Origin: an uncultured Clostridia bacterium
GTDB lineage: Bacteria > Bacillota > Clostridia > Christensenellales > CAG-314
Assembly (NCBI GenBank): GCA_947601445.1
Contig: CANQGD010000001.1
Span: 1 to 33,607 of the forward strand
Direction of reading: 5' to 3'
DNA: 33,607 bases
Shown here: piece by piece, positions 1 through 8,341 of the stretch
How the letters are laid out: each line of letters begins with the position of its first letter
Numbering within the stretch: position 1 is the stretch's first letter
Program-made: the position numbers and the translations under genes
The notes under the pieces: generated by a model
The model's input: the letters and a program-made list of their open reading frames with translations, nothing else
Database searches by the model: none
What the model was told of the DNA's origin: nothing

Positions 1-63
1 AAAGGATCAGCGCTGTCTTTCAGGAAGACAGATTGTGCGAATATCTGAGCGGAATTGATAATA

Positions 64-327
64 TCAGGATCGCCGCGGGCAGAGACGGGCTTCGGTGTGA
101 TCCGCAGGGATTGCTGTCTCTGTTTCTCCGATGATTTCCACATAGTATGATTTTTCCAGCGCGAAGCAACGTTGGGCGTCGCCTTCCGTGGAATACAGAT
201 AAACGCCATCCTCCAAAATTCTCGCCCACGCGGGAGTTTCCGCTATGGCAAGATGCTGTGCGCCGATCAGCGCGAAAAGCGCCAATGAAAGCGCCGATGC
301 AACGATTAAAATAATTTTTTTGAACAT
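64..327 (-). CDS. Short secreted protein, probably C-terminally truncated
   Basis: Encodes 87 residues. The first 29 or so form a clear Sec signal peptide: a basic MFKK start, a hydrophobic core, and a likely signal peptidase site after the AIA segment. The mature part is short and contains a YLYS...FALEKSYYVEIIGE stretch that reminds me of the start of SH3-like wall-associated domains in Clostridia, in which the sequence normally continues for another 50 or more residues. Here the frame runs into arginine/proline-rich residues and stops. That suggests a gene whose 3' end was lost or frameshifted next to the phage cassette. Function is unknown. It is transcribed away from the phage genes. The call of a coding gene rests on the signal peptide. 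The truncation is inference. Confidence 0.5.
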   Translation of the reverse strand: MFKKIILIVASALSLALFALIGAQHLAIAETPAWARILEDGVYLYSTEGDAQRCFALEKSYYVEIIGETETAIPADHTEARLCPRRS

Positions 328-572
328 ATTCCGCTCCGCATCAGAGTGTAAGCACAGTATAATCCCCTTCTTGCAGTACTTTTTGCCGAGTTATGTATCT
401 TTGAGGCGGTAAATGAAAAATGTGCATTTAAGAAAAATCGCGGAAAAACGTCTTGTACATTGTCGGCGAAAAAATCCGCAAGTCCCGCGACTATTGCAAT
501 ATTCGAAACGGTAACGGTACGGACAGGACGTCGAAACAGTCGTTTTGTGCAGGTGTATATCGGGAGATTTAC
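328..572. other. Divergent intergenic region upstream of the phage cassette
   Basis: This gap separates the minus-strand secreted-protein gene from the terminase gene. A TATAAT hexamer at 358-363 has no convincing -35 box at the right distance on the plus strand. A 33-codon ORF at 413-514 has a GAGGCGG-like ribosome binding site but no recognisable product. No small terminase subunit gene is visible here. Confidence 0.4.
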
Positions 573-1991
573 TTGAAAGAAATAATAGCGCGTATAAACT
601 TAATCGAACGGGAACAGCAACGGCGCAAAGACAGTCCGCTTGCCCGTTACAACAAAGACAAAATTCATGTCAAACAAATGGAATTTCATCGATGTCTCAA
701 ACGCAACCGATGGGTTTTTGGGGGCAACCGAAGCGGTAAAACCGAGTGCGGTGCCGTGGAAACCGTTTGGCTTGCACGGGGAATACATCCTTTTCGCGCC
801 AACCGTCCCAATATAAGCTGTTGGGTGGTATCACTAAGTCAGCAAGTACAGCGGGACGTGGCGCAACAAAAGATTTTGTACTATCTGGACAAAAGTTGTA
901 TTCGCGAAATCGTGATGATAAACGGTTCGAGGGCAAGTCCCGAGTTCGGGGTGATAGATTACATCGTGATAGACAACGTTTTCGGCGGCACGTCCCGAAT
1001 TGCTTTCAAAAGTTGCGAGGCGGGCAGAGAAAAATTTCAAGGTGCAAGCCTCGACTTTGTGTGGTTCGACGAGGAACCGCCGCGGGATATTTACGAAGAA
1101 TGTCGTATGCGTATTTTGGATCGTAACGGACATATATTCGGAACGATGACGCCATTAAAGGGACTCAGTTGGGTTTACGACGAGATTTATCTGAACTGTC
1201 ATCGATCCGAGCAAGTGTGGTATGAGTTTATGGAATGGAGCGACAATCCCTATCTCGACGCGGACGAAGTTCGGTCGATGTCGGAAGCGTTGTCCGCCGA
1301 TATGCTTGAAAGTCGCCGTTATGGACGGTTTACGCAGTCGTCAGGCTTGGTTTATCCGGAGTTTTCCGAGGCAAACGTAATTCCGCCGTTCGACGTGCCC
1401 GATTCGTGGCAGGATGAAATTTCCGTCGATCCGGGATTAAATAATCCATTGTCCTGTCATTGGTATGCGCAAGACGGCGACGGAAATATATACGTTGTTG
1501 CCGAACACTATGAAGCAAAGAAAGACGTGGCGTATCACGCGGCGAAAATCAAAGAAATCTCGGAACGTCTCGGTTGGAAACATGACCGTTACGGACGGTT
1601 GTCGGTGCTTATGGACAGCGCCGCAAATCAGCGCACTCTCAACGGACAAAAAAGCGTATCCGAGTTGTTTTGCGAACACGGCATTACCGTTAATACGCGT
1701 GTGGACAAGGGAGTTTATGCGGGAATCAACAGAGTGAAAGCATTGCTCAAACCTATTTCGGGTCCTCCGAAACTGTACATTTTCAGCAGCTGTGTAAATA
1801 TGCTCAGAGAAATAAAAGGTTATTTTTGGGGAAGCGGAGAAATCCCCGTAAAACGCGACGATCACGCAATGGACGAACTGCGTTATTATGTGAGCAATCT
1901 GGCGGAACGCGGGCAGGAAAAAGTTTCAAAAACCTTGATTCAGCGTGATATGGAAAGGTTGTTGCGCGGTTTGAGAGGGGGTAAATTATGA
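573..1991 (+). CDS. terL: Phage terminase large subunit
   Basis: Packaging motor that translocates viral DNA into the procapsid through the portal and cuts it. With the TTG start at 573 it has 472 residues. The Walker A motif GGNRSGKT is at about 50-57, the Walker B strand DFVWFDEE at about 161-168, and the coupling motif GTMTP near 190. The C-terminal RNase H-like nuclease keeps its acidic residues: Asp in VDPG near 286, Asp in LMDSA near 348, and the DDHAMDELRYYV segment near 429-440. Both ATPase and nuclease therefore look intact. I prefer the start at 573 because GGGAG lies six bases upstream. The frame is also open back to a TTG at 453, but that stretch does not look like terminase. Its stop overlaps the next start (ATGA). 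The length and motif set fit the Terminase_6/P22 gp2-like group. No small subunit is adjacent. Confidence 0.93.
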   Translation: MKEIIARINLIEREQQRRKDSPLARYNKDKIHVKQMEFHRCLKRNRWVFGGNRSGKTECGAVETVWLARGIHPFRANRPNISCWVVSLSQQVQRDVAQQKILYYLDKSCIREIVMINGSRASPEFGVIDYIVIDNVFGGTSRIAFKSCEAGREKFQGASLDFVWFDEEPPRDIYEECRMRILDRNGHIFGTMTPLKGLSWVYDEIYLNCHRSEQVWYEFMEWSDNPYLDADEVRSMSEALSADMLESRRYGRFTQSSGLVYPEFSEANVIPPFDVPDSWQDEISVDPGLNNPLSCHWYAQDGDGNIYVVAEHYEAKKDVAYHAAKIKEISERLGWKHDRYGRLSVLMDSAANQRTLNGQKSVSELFCEHGITVNTRVDKGVYAGINRVKALLKPISGPPKLYIFSSCVNMLREIKGYFWGSGEIPVKRDDHAMDELRYYVSNLAERGQEKVSKTLIQRDMERLLRGLRGGKL

Positions 1992-2293
1992 TTTCCAAGG
2001 AGCTTTTGACCAAAATTCTGCTGAAAAAAGCCAAGGGTTACCGTTACACCGAAAAAACCGACGAATATGTGTTTTCCGAGGGTAAAAAACAACTTGTCAA
2101 GAGTAAAACCGTTACAAAACATGTCCATCCCGACGCGCATGCGATAAGCGCATTGCTTACAATGGAAGAAAACTTCGATGTTAGCAAGATGACGGACGAA
2201 CAGTTGCAAGTGGAAAAATTGCGGCTCATTCGTCTGCTCAAATTGATGGAAGAACAAAACGCAGCTCCGATGGAATCGGAAGAGACAACTTAA
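1988..2293 (+). CDS. Small phage protein downstream of terL
   Basis: A 101-residue, mostly helical charged protein whose ATG overlaps the terL stop by four bases, so the two are probably translationally coupled. It holds a KKAKGYRYTEKTDEYVFSE segment and a TKHVHPDAHAISALL segment. I associate that pattern with small proteins encoded beside terminase genes in Clostridia phages; some of these are annotated as terminase small subunit-like, but I see no helix-turn-helix that would prove it. The middle (MEENFDVSKMTDEQLQVEKLRL) is predicted helical. Role is most likely in packaging or head assembly, by position only. Confidence 0.75.
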   Translation: MISKELLTKILLKKAKGYRYTEKTDEYVFSEGKKQLVKSKTVTKHVHPDAHAISALLTMEENFDVSKMTDEQLQVEKLRLIRLLKLMEEQNAAPMESEETT

Positions 2294-2307
2294 AAAGGAG
2301 AATAAAT

Positions 2308-2535
2308 ATGCTGAACAAAATTAACGCAAAAACCAAATGCGACGTGCGCGACTGCAAAAATAACGCCGAATTTCAATTCGATACAAAGGGCAGAAACGGT
2401 AAATGTTTTTTGTGCGCCGAATGTGTCGCCAATCTGTGTGCGGACGGCAGGGCGCGTCTCGTGCCCAAAAGCCCGCAGAATACGATCAAAAAACATATTG
2501 ACAAAAAGTTAAAGGAGATGGACATTGCAGACTAA
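2308..2535 (+). CDS. Small zinc-ribbon-like phage protein
   Basis: A 75-residue basic protein with a strong ribosome binding site (AAAAAGGAG, 7 bases before the ATG). It carries four well-placed cysteines as CDVRDC and, about 22 residues on, CFLCAEC, a spacing that suggests a zinc-binding knuckle or ribbon. The C-terminal third is lysine-rich. It lies between terL and the portal gene, and its last four codons overlap the portal start. A DNA- or RNA-binding role in packaging is possible but only inferred. No family name recognised. Confidence 0.7.
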   Translation: MLNKINAKTKCDVRDCKNNAEFQFDTKGRNGKCFLCAECVANLCADGRARLVPKSPQNTIKKHIDKKLKEMDIAD

Positions 2536-4396
2536 AACGGAAAGTTTTCATAAACAAATAGACAAGTCGCCCTTGCCGAAAGAAAATAAAAAAACAAATT
2601 GCGAATTTGCCGACGATATTGTGCGTCAAATAAAGAAGGATTTTGCCGAACGTCAGCAAATGCGCCGCCCATATGAACTGAGTTGGCAGCTCAATATGAA
2701 TTTCGTTATGGGCAATCAATATTGTGCCATTTCGCCGCGCGGAGCCATAGAACAGGAGGACAAATATTACTTTTGGCAGGAAAAACAGGTATTCAATCAC
2801 ATTGCAACTATTGTTGATACTCGCGTTTCCCGTCTTAACCGTGTGCGTCCGCAACCCGTTGTCCGACCCTTTTCAGACAGTGAAGCGGACGTGAACACAG
2901 CCAAACTTTCCACAAAAATTTTATCCGCATTATCACAAAAGTTATGTTTGAGCGAGGCTGTTTCTCGCGCGACCGCTTGGAGCGAAGTGTGCGGAACCGT
3001 GTTTTACAAGCTGAGTTGGGACAATGTCAAAGGAGAAGCGCAATTGTCCGTATGTTCTCCTTTTGAAATCTATCCAGACAGCAACGTAACGCCGTCGTTG
3101 GAAGAATGTGCCTCTTTGATACATGCCAAAGTGTATTCCTCAGAGGAAATAAAGGCAATATGGGGTGAAGAAATCAAGGGAGAAACCGTAAAAGTGTTTG
3201 CGATAGACGGCGCTCAGAGTATAGGCGGATTGGGTTACAATTCGGTTGTACCGAGTATCGTGCAGGAAGCGAAACACAACCAGGTATTGGTAATCGAGCG
3301 TTATACCAAACCCACAGCCGACCTTCCGTGCGGTAAGTTGGAAATAGTCGCGGGCGACAAGCTGCTGTACAGCGGTGAACTTCCCTACCGTTTGGGCGAG
3401 GACGGAGAGTATGCCTATCCGTTTGTGCGTCAGGTATGTATGGAACAGACCGGATGTTTTTGGGGAACGAGCATGGTGGAGCGTGTTATTCCCATTCAAC
3501 GCGCTTACAACGCCGTAAAAAATCGCAAACACGAGTTTTTGAATCGACTTGCCATGGGAGTCCTGACGGTAGAGGACGGATCGGTCGATGTGGATAATCT
3601 GGAAGAAGAAGGTCTTTCGCCGGGTAAAATACTTGTTTACAGACAAGGATCGGTCAAGCCGTCTTTGATGGATGGAGGCAACGTACCGAGCGACTTTAAG
3701 GAAGAAGAGGAACAATTGCTCAAAGAGTTCATCACCGTTTCGGGCGTATCGGAGTTTGCGCGCAACAGTACCACGCCTACGCAGGTGACCAGCGGCGTGG
3801 CTTTGCAACTCATCGCGGAGCAGGATGATATTCGCATCTTTTGCAGCGTGGACAGCTTGAAAAATTCCGTCAAGCGTATATCCCGATTTTTGCTCAGATT
3901 GTACAAGCAGTTTGTAAGCGGACAAAAACTTATGCGTTTTTGCGACGGACAAAACAGCGCCGAGGTATTTTATTTTTCCGGAAGCGACGTAAATTCGGAC
4001 GACATTGTATTCGAAACGGAAAACGAACTCAGCGACAGTCTTGCCACGCGCAGAAGCATGCTTTTCGATTTGCTCAATGCGGGAGTGCTGGCGGATTCGG
4101 AGGGTAAACTATCCTCCGCTACCAAGGCGAAAATACTTTCGTTGATGGGATTCGGCAATTGGGAAGCGGCGCAGGATATAACGCAGTTGCACATTGCTCG
4201 CGCCAATCGCGAAAATGTCGATATAGATCATGCCGAAGTTTTGTCCGTAGACGATCATGCCATTCACATCGAAGAACACACGAGACACATTATAGGGGTC
4301 GATATAGACAGTGCCGATAAAATAAATCGCGACAAACTTATTGCTCATATCGAAGAACACAAAAAAAGGCTTTCCGACGTTGGTTTTGCCGGATAA
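2525..4396 (+). CDS. Phage portal protein
   Basis: 623 residues from a TTG start, with AAAGGAG 6 bases upstream and an 11-base overlap with the preceding gene. The portal is the dodecameric ring at one capsid vertex through which terminase pumps DNA and onto which the neck is built. The size and several stretches fit P22-like portals: an N-terminal helical segment with QMRRPYELSWQLN, a wing region with CSPFEIYPDSNV, and the stem/clip-side segment around VIPIQRAYNAVKNRKHE at about 322-338. This is followed by FITVSGVSEFARNS and TSGVALQLIAEQDD, typical of portal proteins. The last 40 residues are rich in His and Glu (HIEEHTRHI, HIEEHKKRL), as in C-terminal barrel helices. Gene order (terL, portal, scaffold, capsid) supports the call. 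Confidence 0.9.
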   Translation: MQTKTESFHKQIDKSPLPKENKKTNCEFADDIVRQIKKDFAERQQMRRPYELSWQLNMNFVMGNQYCAISPRGAIEQEDKYYFWQEKQVFNHIATIVDTRVSRLNRVRPQPVVRPFSDSEADVNTAKLSTKILSALSQKLCLSEAVSRATAWSEVCGTVFYKLSWDNVKGEAQLSVCSPFEIYPDSNVTPSLEECASLIHAKVYSSEEIKAIWGEEIKGETVKVFAIDGAQSIGGLGYNSVVPSIVQEAKHNQVLVIERYTKPTADLPCGKLEIVAGDKLLYSGELPYRLGEDGEYAYPFVRQVCMEQTGCFWGTSMVERVIPIQRAYNAVKNRKHEFLNRLAMGVLTVEDGSVDVDNLEEEGLSPGKILVYRQGSVKPSLMDGGNVPSDFKEEEEQLLKEFITVSGVSEFARNSTTPTQVTSGVALQLIAEQDDIRIFCSVDSLKNSVKRISRFLLRLYKQFVSGQKLMRFCDGQNSAEVFYFSGSDVNSDDIVFETENELSDSLATRRSMLFDLLNAGVLADSEGKLSSATKAKILSLMGFGNWEAAQDITQLHIARANRENVDIDHAEVLSVDDHAIHIEEHTRHIIGVDIDSADKINRDKLIAHIEEHKKRLSDVGFAG

Positions 4397-4472
4397 CAGG
4401 CGCCTCACGTACGAACGCTTGCAAGTCGACATTATAAAAATTCAAAAGCGTCCGCAAAGACCTTGGCGCCTG
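4397..4472 (+). ncRNA. Structured intergenic RNA between portal and scaffold genes
   Basis: Two nested inverted repeats fold this gap. The outer arms CAGGCGCC (4397-4404) and GGCGCCTG (4465-4472) are perfect. The inner arms CGAACGCTT (4412-4420) and AAGCGTCCG (4445-4453) pair with one mismatch. No T-run follows, so it is not a standard terminator. It directly follows the portal stop and sits 39 bases before the scaffold ATG. It may be an mRNA processing or stability element that raises scaffold/capsid output (inference). Confidence 0.5.
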
Positions 4473-4511
4473 ACGGGAAGTCATTAAATTTATTGGATAT
4501 AGGAGAAGAAA

Positions 4512-5021
4512 ATGGAAAATTTCGGCAAATTTGCCTCCGTCGAAGAACTTGTAAAAGGCTACGGCGAATTGGAAAAAGTTTTTACTCAAAAATGCCAACA
4601 ATTATCGGCATTGCAAAAGCAAATGAAAAATCTCGTCGACGGCGGCGATTCTCAAATCGCACCGTTTTACGAAAAAGAAGACAATGCGGCGGCTCAACCC
4701 TCTGACGTGCAAAAGAAAGGCACGAATTTTGAGATAAGTCCCGAAGCCGCATTCGAAGCAACATCCTGCGGTACAAATGCCGCGTCCGATCAATCGGCGT
4801 CACCGCAAACAACAGAAGGCACAGCCGAGTCAGTTGCAAATGACAGCGAAGCGGCGACAGTCCCTTCCCGTTCGGAAAACGCTGCCGACGGGAGTCGCGT
4901 AGCAGCCGTGCCCGATCCGCCCAGAGTAATGACCGGCGGCGGAAACGTGTCTATGGCGTTGCCAAACCGTCCAAAGACACTTCGTGAAGCGTCCGATTTG
5001 GCAAAAAAATATTTTAATTAG
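4512..5021 (+). CDS. Probable phage scaffolding protein
   Basis: 169 residues, with a good ribosome binding site (TAGGAGAAG). The N-terminus (FASVEELVKGYGELEKVFTQ) predicts an amphipathic helix and coiled coil. The middle, about 55-130, is low complexity and rich in Ala, Ser, Glu and Asp. The C-terminus is proline-rich then helical (PKTLREASDLAKKYFN), the layout of scaffolding proteins, where the C-terminal helix contacts coat subunits. It lies directly upstream of the major capsid gene, which is the usual scaffold position. Scaffolds co-assemble with coat into the procapsid and are removed before DNA entry. There is little sequence conservation in such proteins, so the call rests on position and composition. 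No protease gene is present nearby. Confidence 0.75.
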   Translation: MENFGKFASVEELVKGYGELEKVFTQKCQQLSALQKQMKNLVDGGDSQIAPFYEKEDNAAAQPSDVQKKGTNFEISPEAAFEATSCGTNAASDQSASPQTTEGTAESVANDSEAATVPSRSENAADGSRVAAVPDPPRVMTGGGNVSMALPNRPKTLREASDLAKKYFN

Positions 5022-5032
5022 GAGAAAAAGCG

Positions 5033-6196
5033 ATGGTAACACTTACAAGTGCGGACAACGCACTGAAAACACTCTATCTCGGTGTGGTGGCAGAGCAACT
5101 AAACACCGCGGTCAATCCGTTGCTTGCCCGCATCGAACAGACAAGCAGCGACGTTTGGGGAAAGGAAATACGCAAGTTGGCGCCATTCGGTATAAACGGC
5201 GGAATCGGCGCCGGTACCGAGGACGGCGAATTGCCCGCTTCCGCAGGCAACAACTACGCGCAATTTGTACTTACGCTGAAAAATTTGTACGGAACGATAG
5301 AAATTTCCGACAAAGCCATTCGCGCAAGTTCCGACAACAGCGGCGCATTCGTAAACTTGTTGGAAGCGGAAATGGAAGGGCTTATTCGCGCGTCGAAGTT
5401 CAACTTCGGTCGTATGCTTTATGGCGACGGAAGCGGTGTCTTGTGTAAAATAGAATCCGTTTCCGGAAATGAAATCACCGTGGATTCGGTTTCCAATGTT
5501 ATGGAAGGAATGGTTGTGGACGTGATAGGCAACAGCGGAAAAACGGCTGTCGTATCCGCTCGCCGTATTGTCGATATTGACCGCGAAGGTAAAAAAATCA
5601 CACTCAACGGTTCGGCGCTGACGGGAACGGCGACAGCGGGAGACTTTCTCACCGTACAAGGCAGTTACAACAAGGAAATCACGGGTCTCGGCGCCATTTT
5701 CGGAGACACACAAACCCTCTATGGACTGACGCGTGCTTCCAACAAGTGGCTTATGCCTTACAAAAAGACCGCAGAAACCCTTTCCGACGTGACTATTCAA
5801 AAGGCAATCGACACATTGGAAGAAGCGGCGGGGTCCGTTGCGGACTTTATTGTTTGTTCCGGCGGAGTAAAGCGCGCTTATCAGGATTATCTCATCACCA
5901 ACCGTACCAATATCGACGTGATGAATTTGCAGGGCGGATACAAGGCGATTTCTTACAACGGAATACCCGTCGTATCCGACAGGTTTGTCCCGGCAGGTAC
6001 GATGTATATTCTCAATACCGCCGATTTCCATTTGCATCAATTGTGCGATTGGCGTTGGTTGGAAGGAGATGACGGACGTATAATCAAGCAGGTTCACAAC
6101 AAGCCCGTATACACGGCGACATTGGTAAAATACGCCGATCTCATCTGTGACAGACCGATAGGTCAGGCAATGATCAGCGGAATAACGGAAGCGTAA
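5033..6196 (+). CDS. Major capsid protein, HK97-like fold
   Basis: 387 residues with ribosome binding site TTAGGAG. The shell-forming coat protein. The N-terminal region has the helical arm, then a glycine-rich E-loop-like stretch (GINGGIGAGTEDGELPAS, about 53-70), followed by NLYGTIEISDKAI and a helix containing MEGLIRASKFNFGRMLYGDGSG (about 114-135), all typical of HK97-type coats. Residues about 137-208 form a beta-rich block (KIESVSGNEITVDSV, DIDREGKKITLNGSAL) that looks like an inserted domain. The C-terminal half has an A-domain-like part with IPVVSDRFVPAGTMYIL. There is no sign of an N-terminal protease cleavage site; a separate scaffold is encoded upstream, so maturation by a prohead protease is not required by what I see. 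Confidence 0.9.
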   Translation: MVTLTSADNALKTLYLGVVAEQLNTAVNPLLARIEQTSSDVWGKEIRKLAPFGINGGIGAGTEDGELPASAGNNYAQFVLTLKNLYGTIEISDKAIRASSDNSGAFVNLLEAEMEGLIRASKFNFGRMLYGDGSGVLCKIESVSGNEITVDSVSNVMEGMVVDVIGNSGKTAVVSARRIVDIDREGKKITLNGSALTGTATAGDFLTVQGSYNKEITGLGAIFGDTQTLYGLTRASNKWLMPYKKTAETLSDVTIQKAIDTLEEAAGSVADFIVCSGGVKRAYQDYLITNRTNIDVMNLQGGYKAISYNGIPVVSDRFVPAGTMYILNTADFHLHQLCDWRWLEGDDGRIIKQVHNKPVYTATLVKYADLICDRPIGQAMISGITEA

Positions 6197-6203
6197 TTTA
6201 TTT

Positions 6204-6247
6204 GGGGCAAGACTGCCGAAATACGTATCCGAACAGAGTCTTGCCCC
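6204..6247 (+). ncRNA. Perfect 11-bp hairpin downstream of the capsid gene
   Basis: Arms GGGGCAAGACT (6204-6214) and AGTCTTGCCCC (6237-6247) pair perfectly around a 22-base loop. The downstream bases (GATCGAGGCGG) are not a T-run but the ribosome binding site of the next gene. The hairpin therefore looks like an mRNA 3'-end stabiliser or a translation modulator rather than an intrinsic terminator. Confidence 0.6.
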
Positions 6248-6262
6248 GATCGAGGCGGCTAT

Positions 6263-6577
6263 ATGACACTTATTTCAATAACAAACGATTTGTTCGACAT
6301 CGCGTGGCGTCTGCGCGCAATAGACGACGACTATCGCATTATGTACAACACTGAAAAGAAACGTTACGAGGTACATAAAGCTTCTTGCGGAAGCATGCAA
6401 TTTGTAATTCCTTTTGACGAATTGGACGCTCGCGCCGTCGATTATGCCCGAAAAACGCGCGTGCAATATGCCGATATGATTTTTCGCGAAATAGAAGAAC
6501 ACAATGCTCGGTTGGAGCGTATGCAGACCGAAGCAAATATACGTGCCGCTATCGAAAACGTAAAGGAGGTCCGATGA
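6263..6577 (+). CDS. Small conserved-looking phage protein
   Basis: 104 residues. The start is preceded by GAGGCGG, a few bases after the large hairpin. The N-terminal half is beta-like (YRIMYNTEKKRYEVHKAS, MQFVIPFDELDARAVDYARKTRV) and the C-terminal third is a long charged helix (EIEEHNARLERMQTEANIRAAIENV). I recall similar small proteins after capsid genes in Clostridia prophages but know no function. The stop overlaps the next start (ATGA), so it is coupled to the adaptor-like gene. Confidence 0.75.
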   Translation: MTLISITNDLFDIAWRLRAIDDDYRIMYNTEKKRYEVHKASCGSMQFVIPFDELDARAVDYARKTRVQYADMIFREIEEHNARLERMQTEANIRAAIENVKEVR

Positions 6578-7119
6578 AACTTAAAGAATTGATAAAAATA
6601 TGTTGCGAAATGTTGTTTCTCGATGTGCCGTCGGAAATATTCGTCGATTCATCTTTTCCGCAAGACGCGATTGCAAACAGATTGGTGGGCTGTTACAAGT
6701 TGGTTCAGGACGAGCTGTTTTGCGACTATGCGACGGCGATACGCAAAACGGTGGTTGAGTGTCGGGACGGAGTGATAGACATAACGCCTTACAAACTGTG
6801 CAAGGTTATTTCCTTGGTGGACGGAGAGGGCAATGATATACCGTTTCGATATAGCGATGGTGCATTATATGCGGAAAAAAACGGAAAATTCAATCTTTGT
6901 TATGCGCGTTTACCCGATGAAACGGATTGGGACGGAGAAGTGATAACCCCTTCTCCGCGTATAACAGCGCGCACCGTAGCATACGGCGTTGTGAGAGAAT
7001 ATCTTACGCAGACCAACGATTGGGCGGCGGCAAAGCAGTGGGATATGCGTTTTAAGGACGCTTTGCAGGTCGCTCATAGCAAAGCCGTGACAAATCTGCC
7101 CGCACGGGGGTGGCTGTAA
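6574..7119 (+). CDS. Head-completion adaptor-like protein
   Basis: 181 residues with a textbook ribosome binding site (AAGGAGGT). The N-terminal 50 residues are helical (LKELIKICCEMLFL, DAIANRLVGCYKLVQDEL). The middle is beta-rich with RKTVVECRDGVIDITPYKLCKVISLVDGEGNDIPF. The C-terminal segment is helical (ARTVAYGVVREYLTQTNDWAAAKQWDMRFKDAL). The placement after the capsid gene and before a beta-rich protein matches the adaptor slot in short-tailed phages (gp4 of P22 or gp6-like connectors), which docks under the portal. I see no diagnostic motif, so the role is inferred from position and helical ends. The last bases overlap the start of the next gene (TAATG). Confidence 0.7.
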   Translation: MKLKELIKICCEMLFLDVPSEIFVDSSFPQDAIANRLVGCYKLVQDELFCDYATAIRKTVVECRDGVIDITPYKLCKVISLVDGEGNDIPFRYSDGALYAEKNGKFNLCYARLPDETDWDGEVITPSPRITARTVAYGVVREYLTQTNDWAAAKQWDMRFKDALQVAHSKAVTNLPARGWL

Positions 7120-8339
7120 TGTTTTATCGAAAAGATTTCAAACGCTATGTTTCCGAGCAGGTAACGGAAGACATCGATTTTCATTCGCAAAATAGCCTTT
7201 TGGAAAGCGACAATGTTTTTGTCACTTCCGCGGGTTTGCGTTCGTTGGGCTGTATGAAACAGATACCACTTAGCTGTCAACCTGTAAAAGTTTTGATGTG
7301 TGTAAACGAAACGCTGTATTTTATTGCCAAAGACGGGCTCTATTCTTTTCGTGAAAAAGAAAAGAAACTTCTGGACTCAGTAAACGAAGGCTGTTGCGTA
7401 ATGTTGGATAACGATGTGATTTTTTCCTCCGCTCAATCGGGTACCTATCGTTTGACGGAAGATAGCGCAACCGAATTGTTTTCTTCCGGACATTGTAGTA
7501 TGGATGTTGCGGGCGAACGGCTGTTGGCGTTAGACGGAGACGCATTGACGGTGTTGCCGGCGGGAAATGCCGAGGTGTACGAAGGAAGCATATCGATAAA
7601 TACTTCTCCCGCATGCCGTGCCGCCGTATCATTGGAAAACAAGTTGTACGCTTTGGGGGATACATGTTTTGTCCATGAACCGAAGGCGGAGCCGATAGAT
7701 TCTCGTTTCAGGGCAATGTACAAGAATATAGGCGTCGTCAGTCCGGAAAGCGTGGTGCCTATGGGTAAAGAAGTTATTTTTGCTTCCAACAGCGGACTTT
7801 ACAAACTTACCGTCGGAAATGTGCAAAAAATATGTTCGCAGTTGGACGGTACCGTATCTTTTGCGGACGCTGCGGCGTGCAAATTCAGAGGACGCTATCT
7901 TGTTTCCTGCAAACGCAACTTGTCGGGACCAAATGATATAACATTGCTTATTGATACGTCTCGGCAACAAATAGAAGGCGTATTTCAATGCGGCTTCGAC
8001 AGCCTGAGTTCTTCCGAAAACAGCGTTTACGCGATAAAAGACAACGTTTTGATCCGATTGGATGAGAACGGCGGTTTGAGTCGTTTCAAAATCAAAAATA
8101 TGGATATGGGGTCACAAAAAATAAAACATTTGGATAGAATTTTGTTGCTTTGTCCCACGTCGGCAGAGGTGCGCGTCAGCTCCGACTACGGACAGACAAA
8201 ATATTTATTCGAAGGCAGCGAAGCAATACAGTACAAACGTATAAACGGCAGAGGCAGACGATTTGCAATAGAGGTTTTATCGTCCAACGCGCATTTGCAA
8301 CTGTTGCAATTGCACGCTCATATTTCAAGTGAGGTGTAA
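7119..8339 (+). CDS. Beta-rich phage protein, possible tail nozzle/hub
   Basis: 406 residues from the ATG at 7119. A GTG at 7110 is in frame, but the ATG overlaps the preceding stop and has GGGGGTGG upstream. From about 40 on it is almost all short beta strands with repeated hydrophobic-aromatic motifs such as LYFIAKDGLYSF, VIFSSAQSGTYRL, KLYALGDTCFV and VIFASNSGLYKL. These look like the blades of a beta-propeller. Nozzle or hub proteins of short-tailed phages (P22 gp10, T7 gp12) contain such propellers and bind the adaptor, and the gene order fits. The family is not identified by sequence, so nozzle is an inference. No transmembrane segment or signal peptide. Confidence 0.7.
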   Translation: MFYRKDFKRYVSEQVTEDIDFHSQNSLLESDNVFVTSAGLRSLGCMKQIPLSCQPVKVLMCVNETLYFIAKDGLYSFREKEKKLLDSVNEGCCVMLDNDVIFSSAQSGTYRLTEDSATELFSSGHCSMDVAGERLLALDGDALTVLPAGNAEVYEGSISINTSPACRAAVSLENKLYALGDTCFVHEPKAEPIDSRFRAMYKNIGVVSPESVVPMGKEVIFASNSGLYKLTVGNVQKICSQLDGTVSFADAAACKFRGRYLVSCKRNLSGPNDITLLIDTSRQQIEGVFQCGFDSLSSSENSVYAIKDNVLIRLDENGGLSRFKIKNMDMGSQKIKHLDRILLLCPTSAEVRVSSDYGQTKYLFEGSEAIQYKRINGRGRRFAIEVLSSNAHLQLLQLHAHISSEV

Positions 8340-8341
8340 TT

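Noticed and set aside
413-514. 33-codon ORF before terL as a small terminase subunit
   Set aside because: Too short for a terminase small subunit and with no helix-turn-helix pattern; the GAGGCGG may be chance.
453-572. Longer terL form starting at TTG 453
   Set aside because: No ribosome binding site there and the added 40 residues do not resemble terminase; GGGAG precedes TTG 573.
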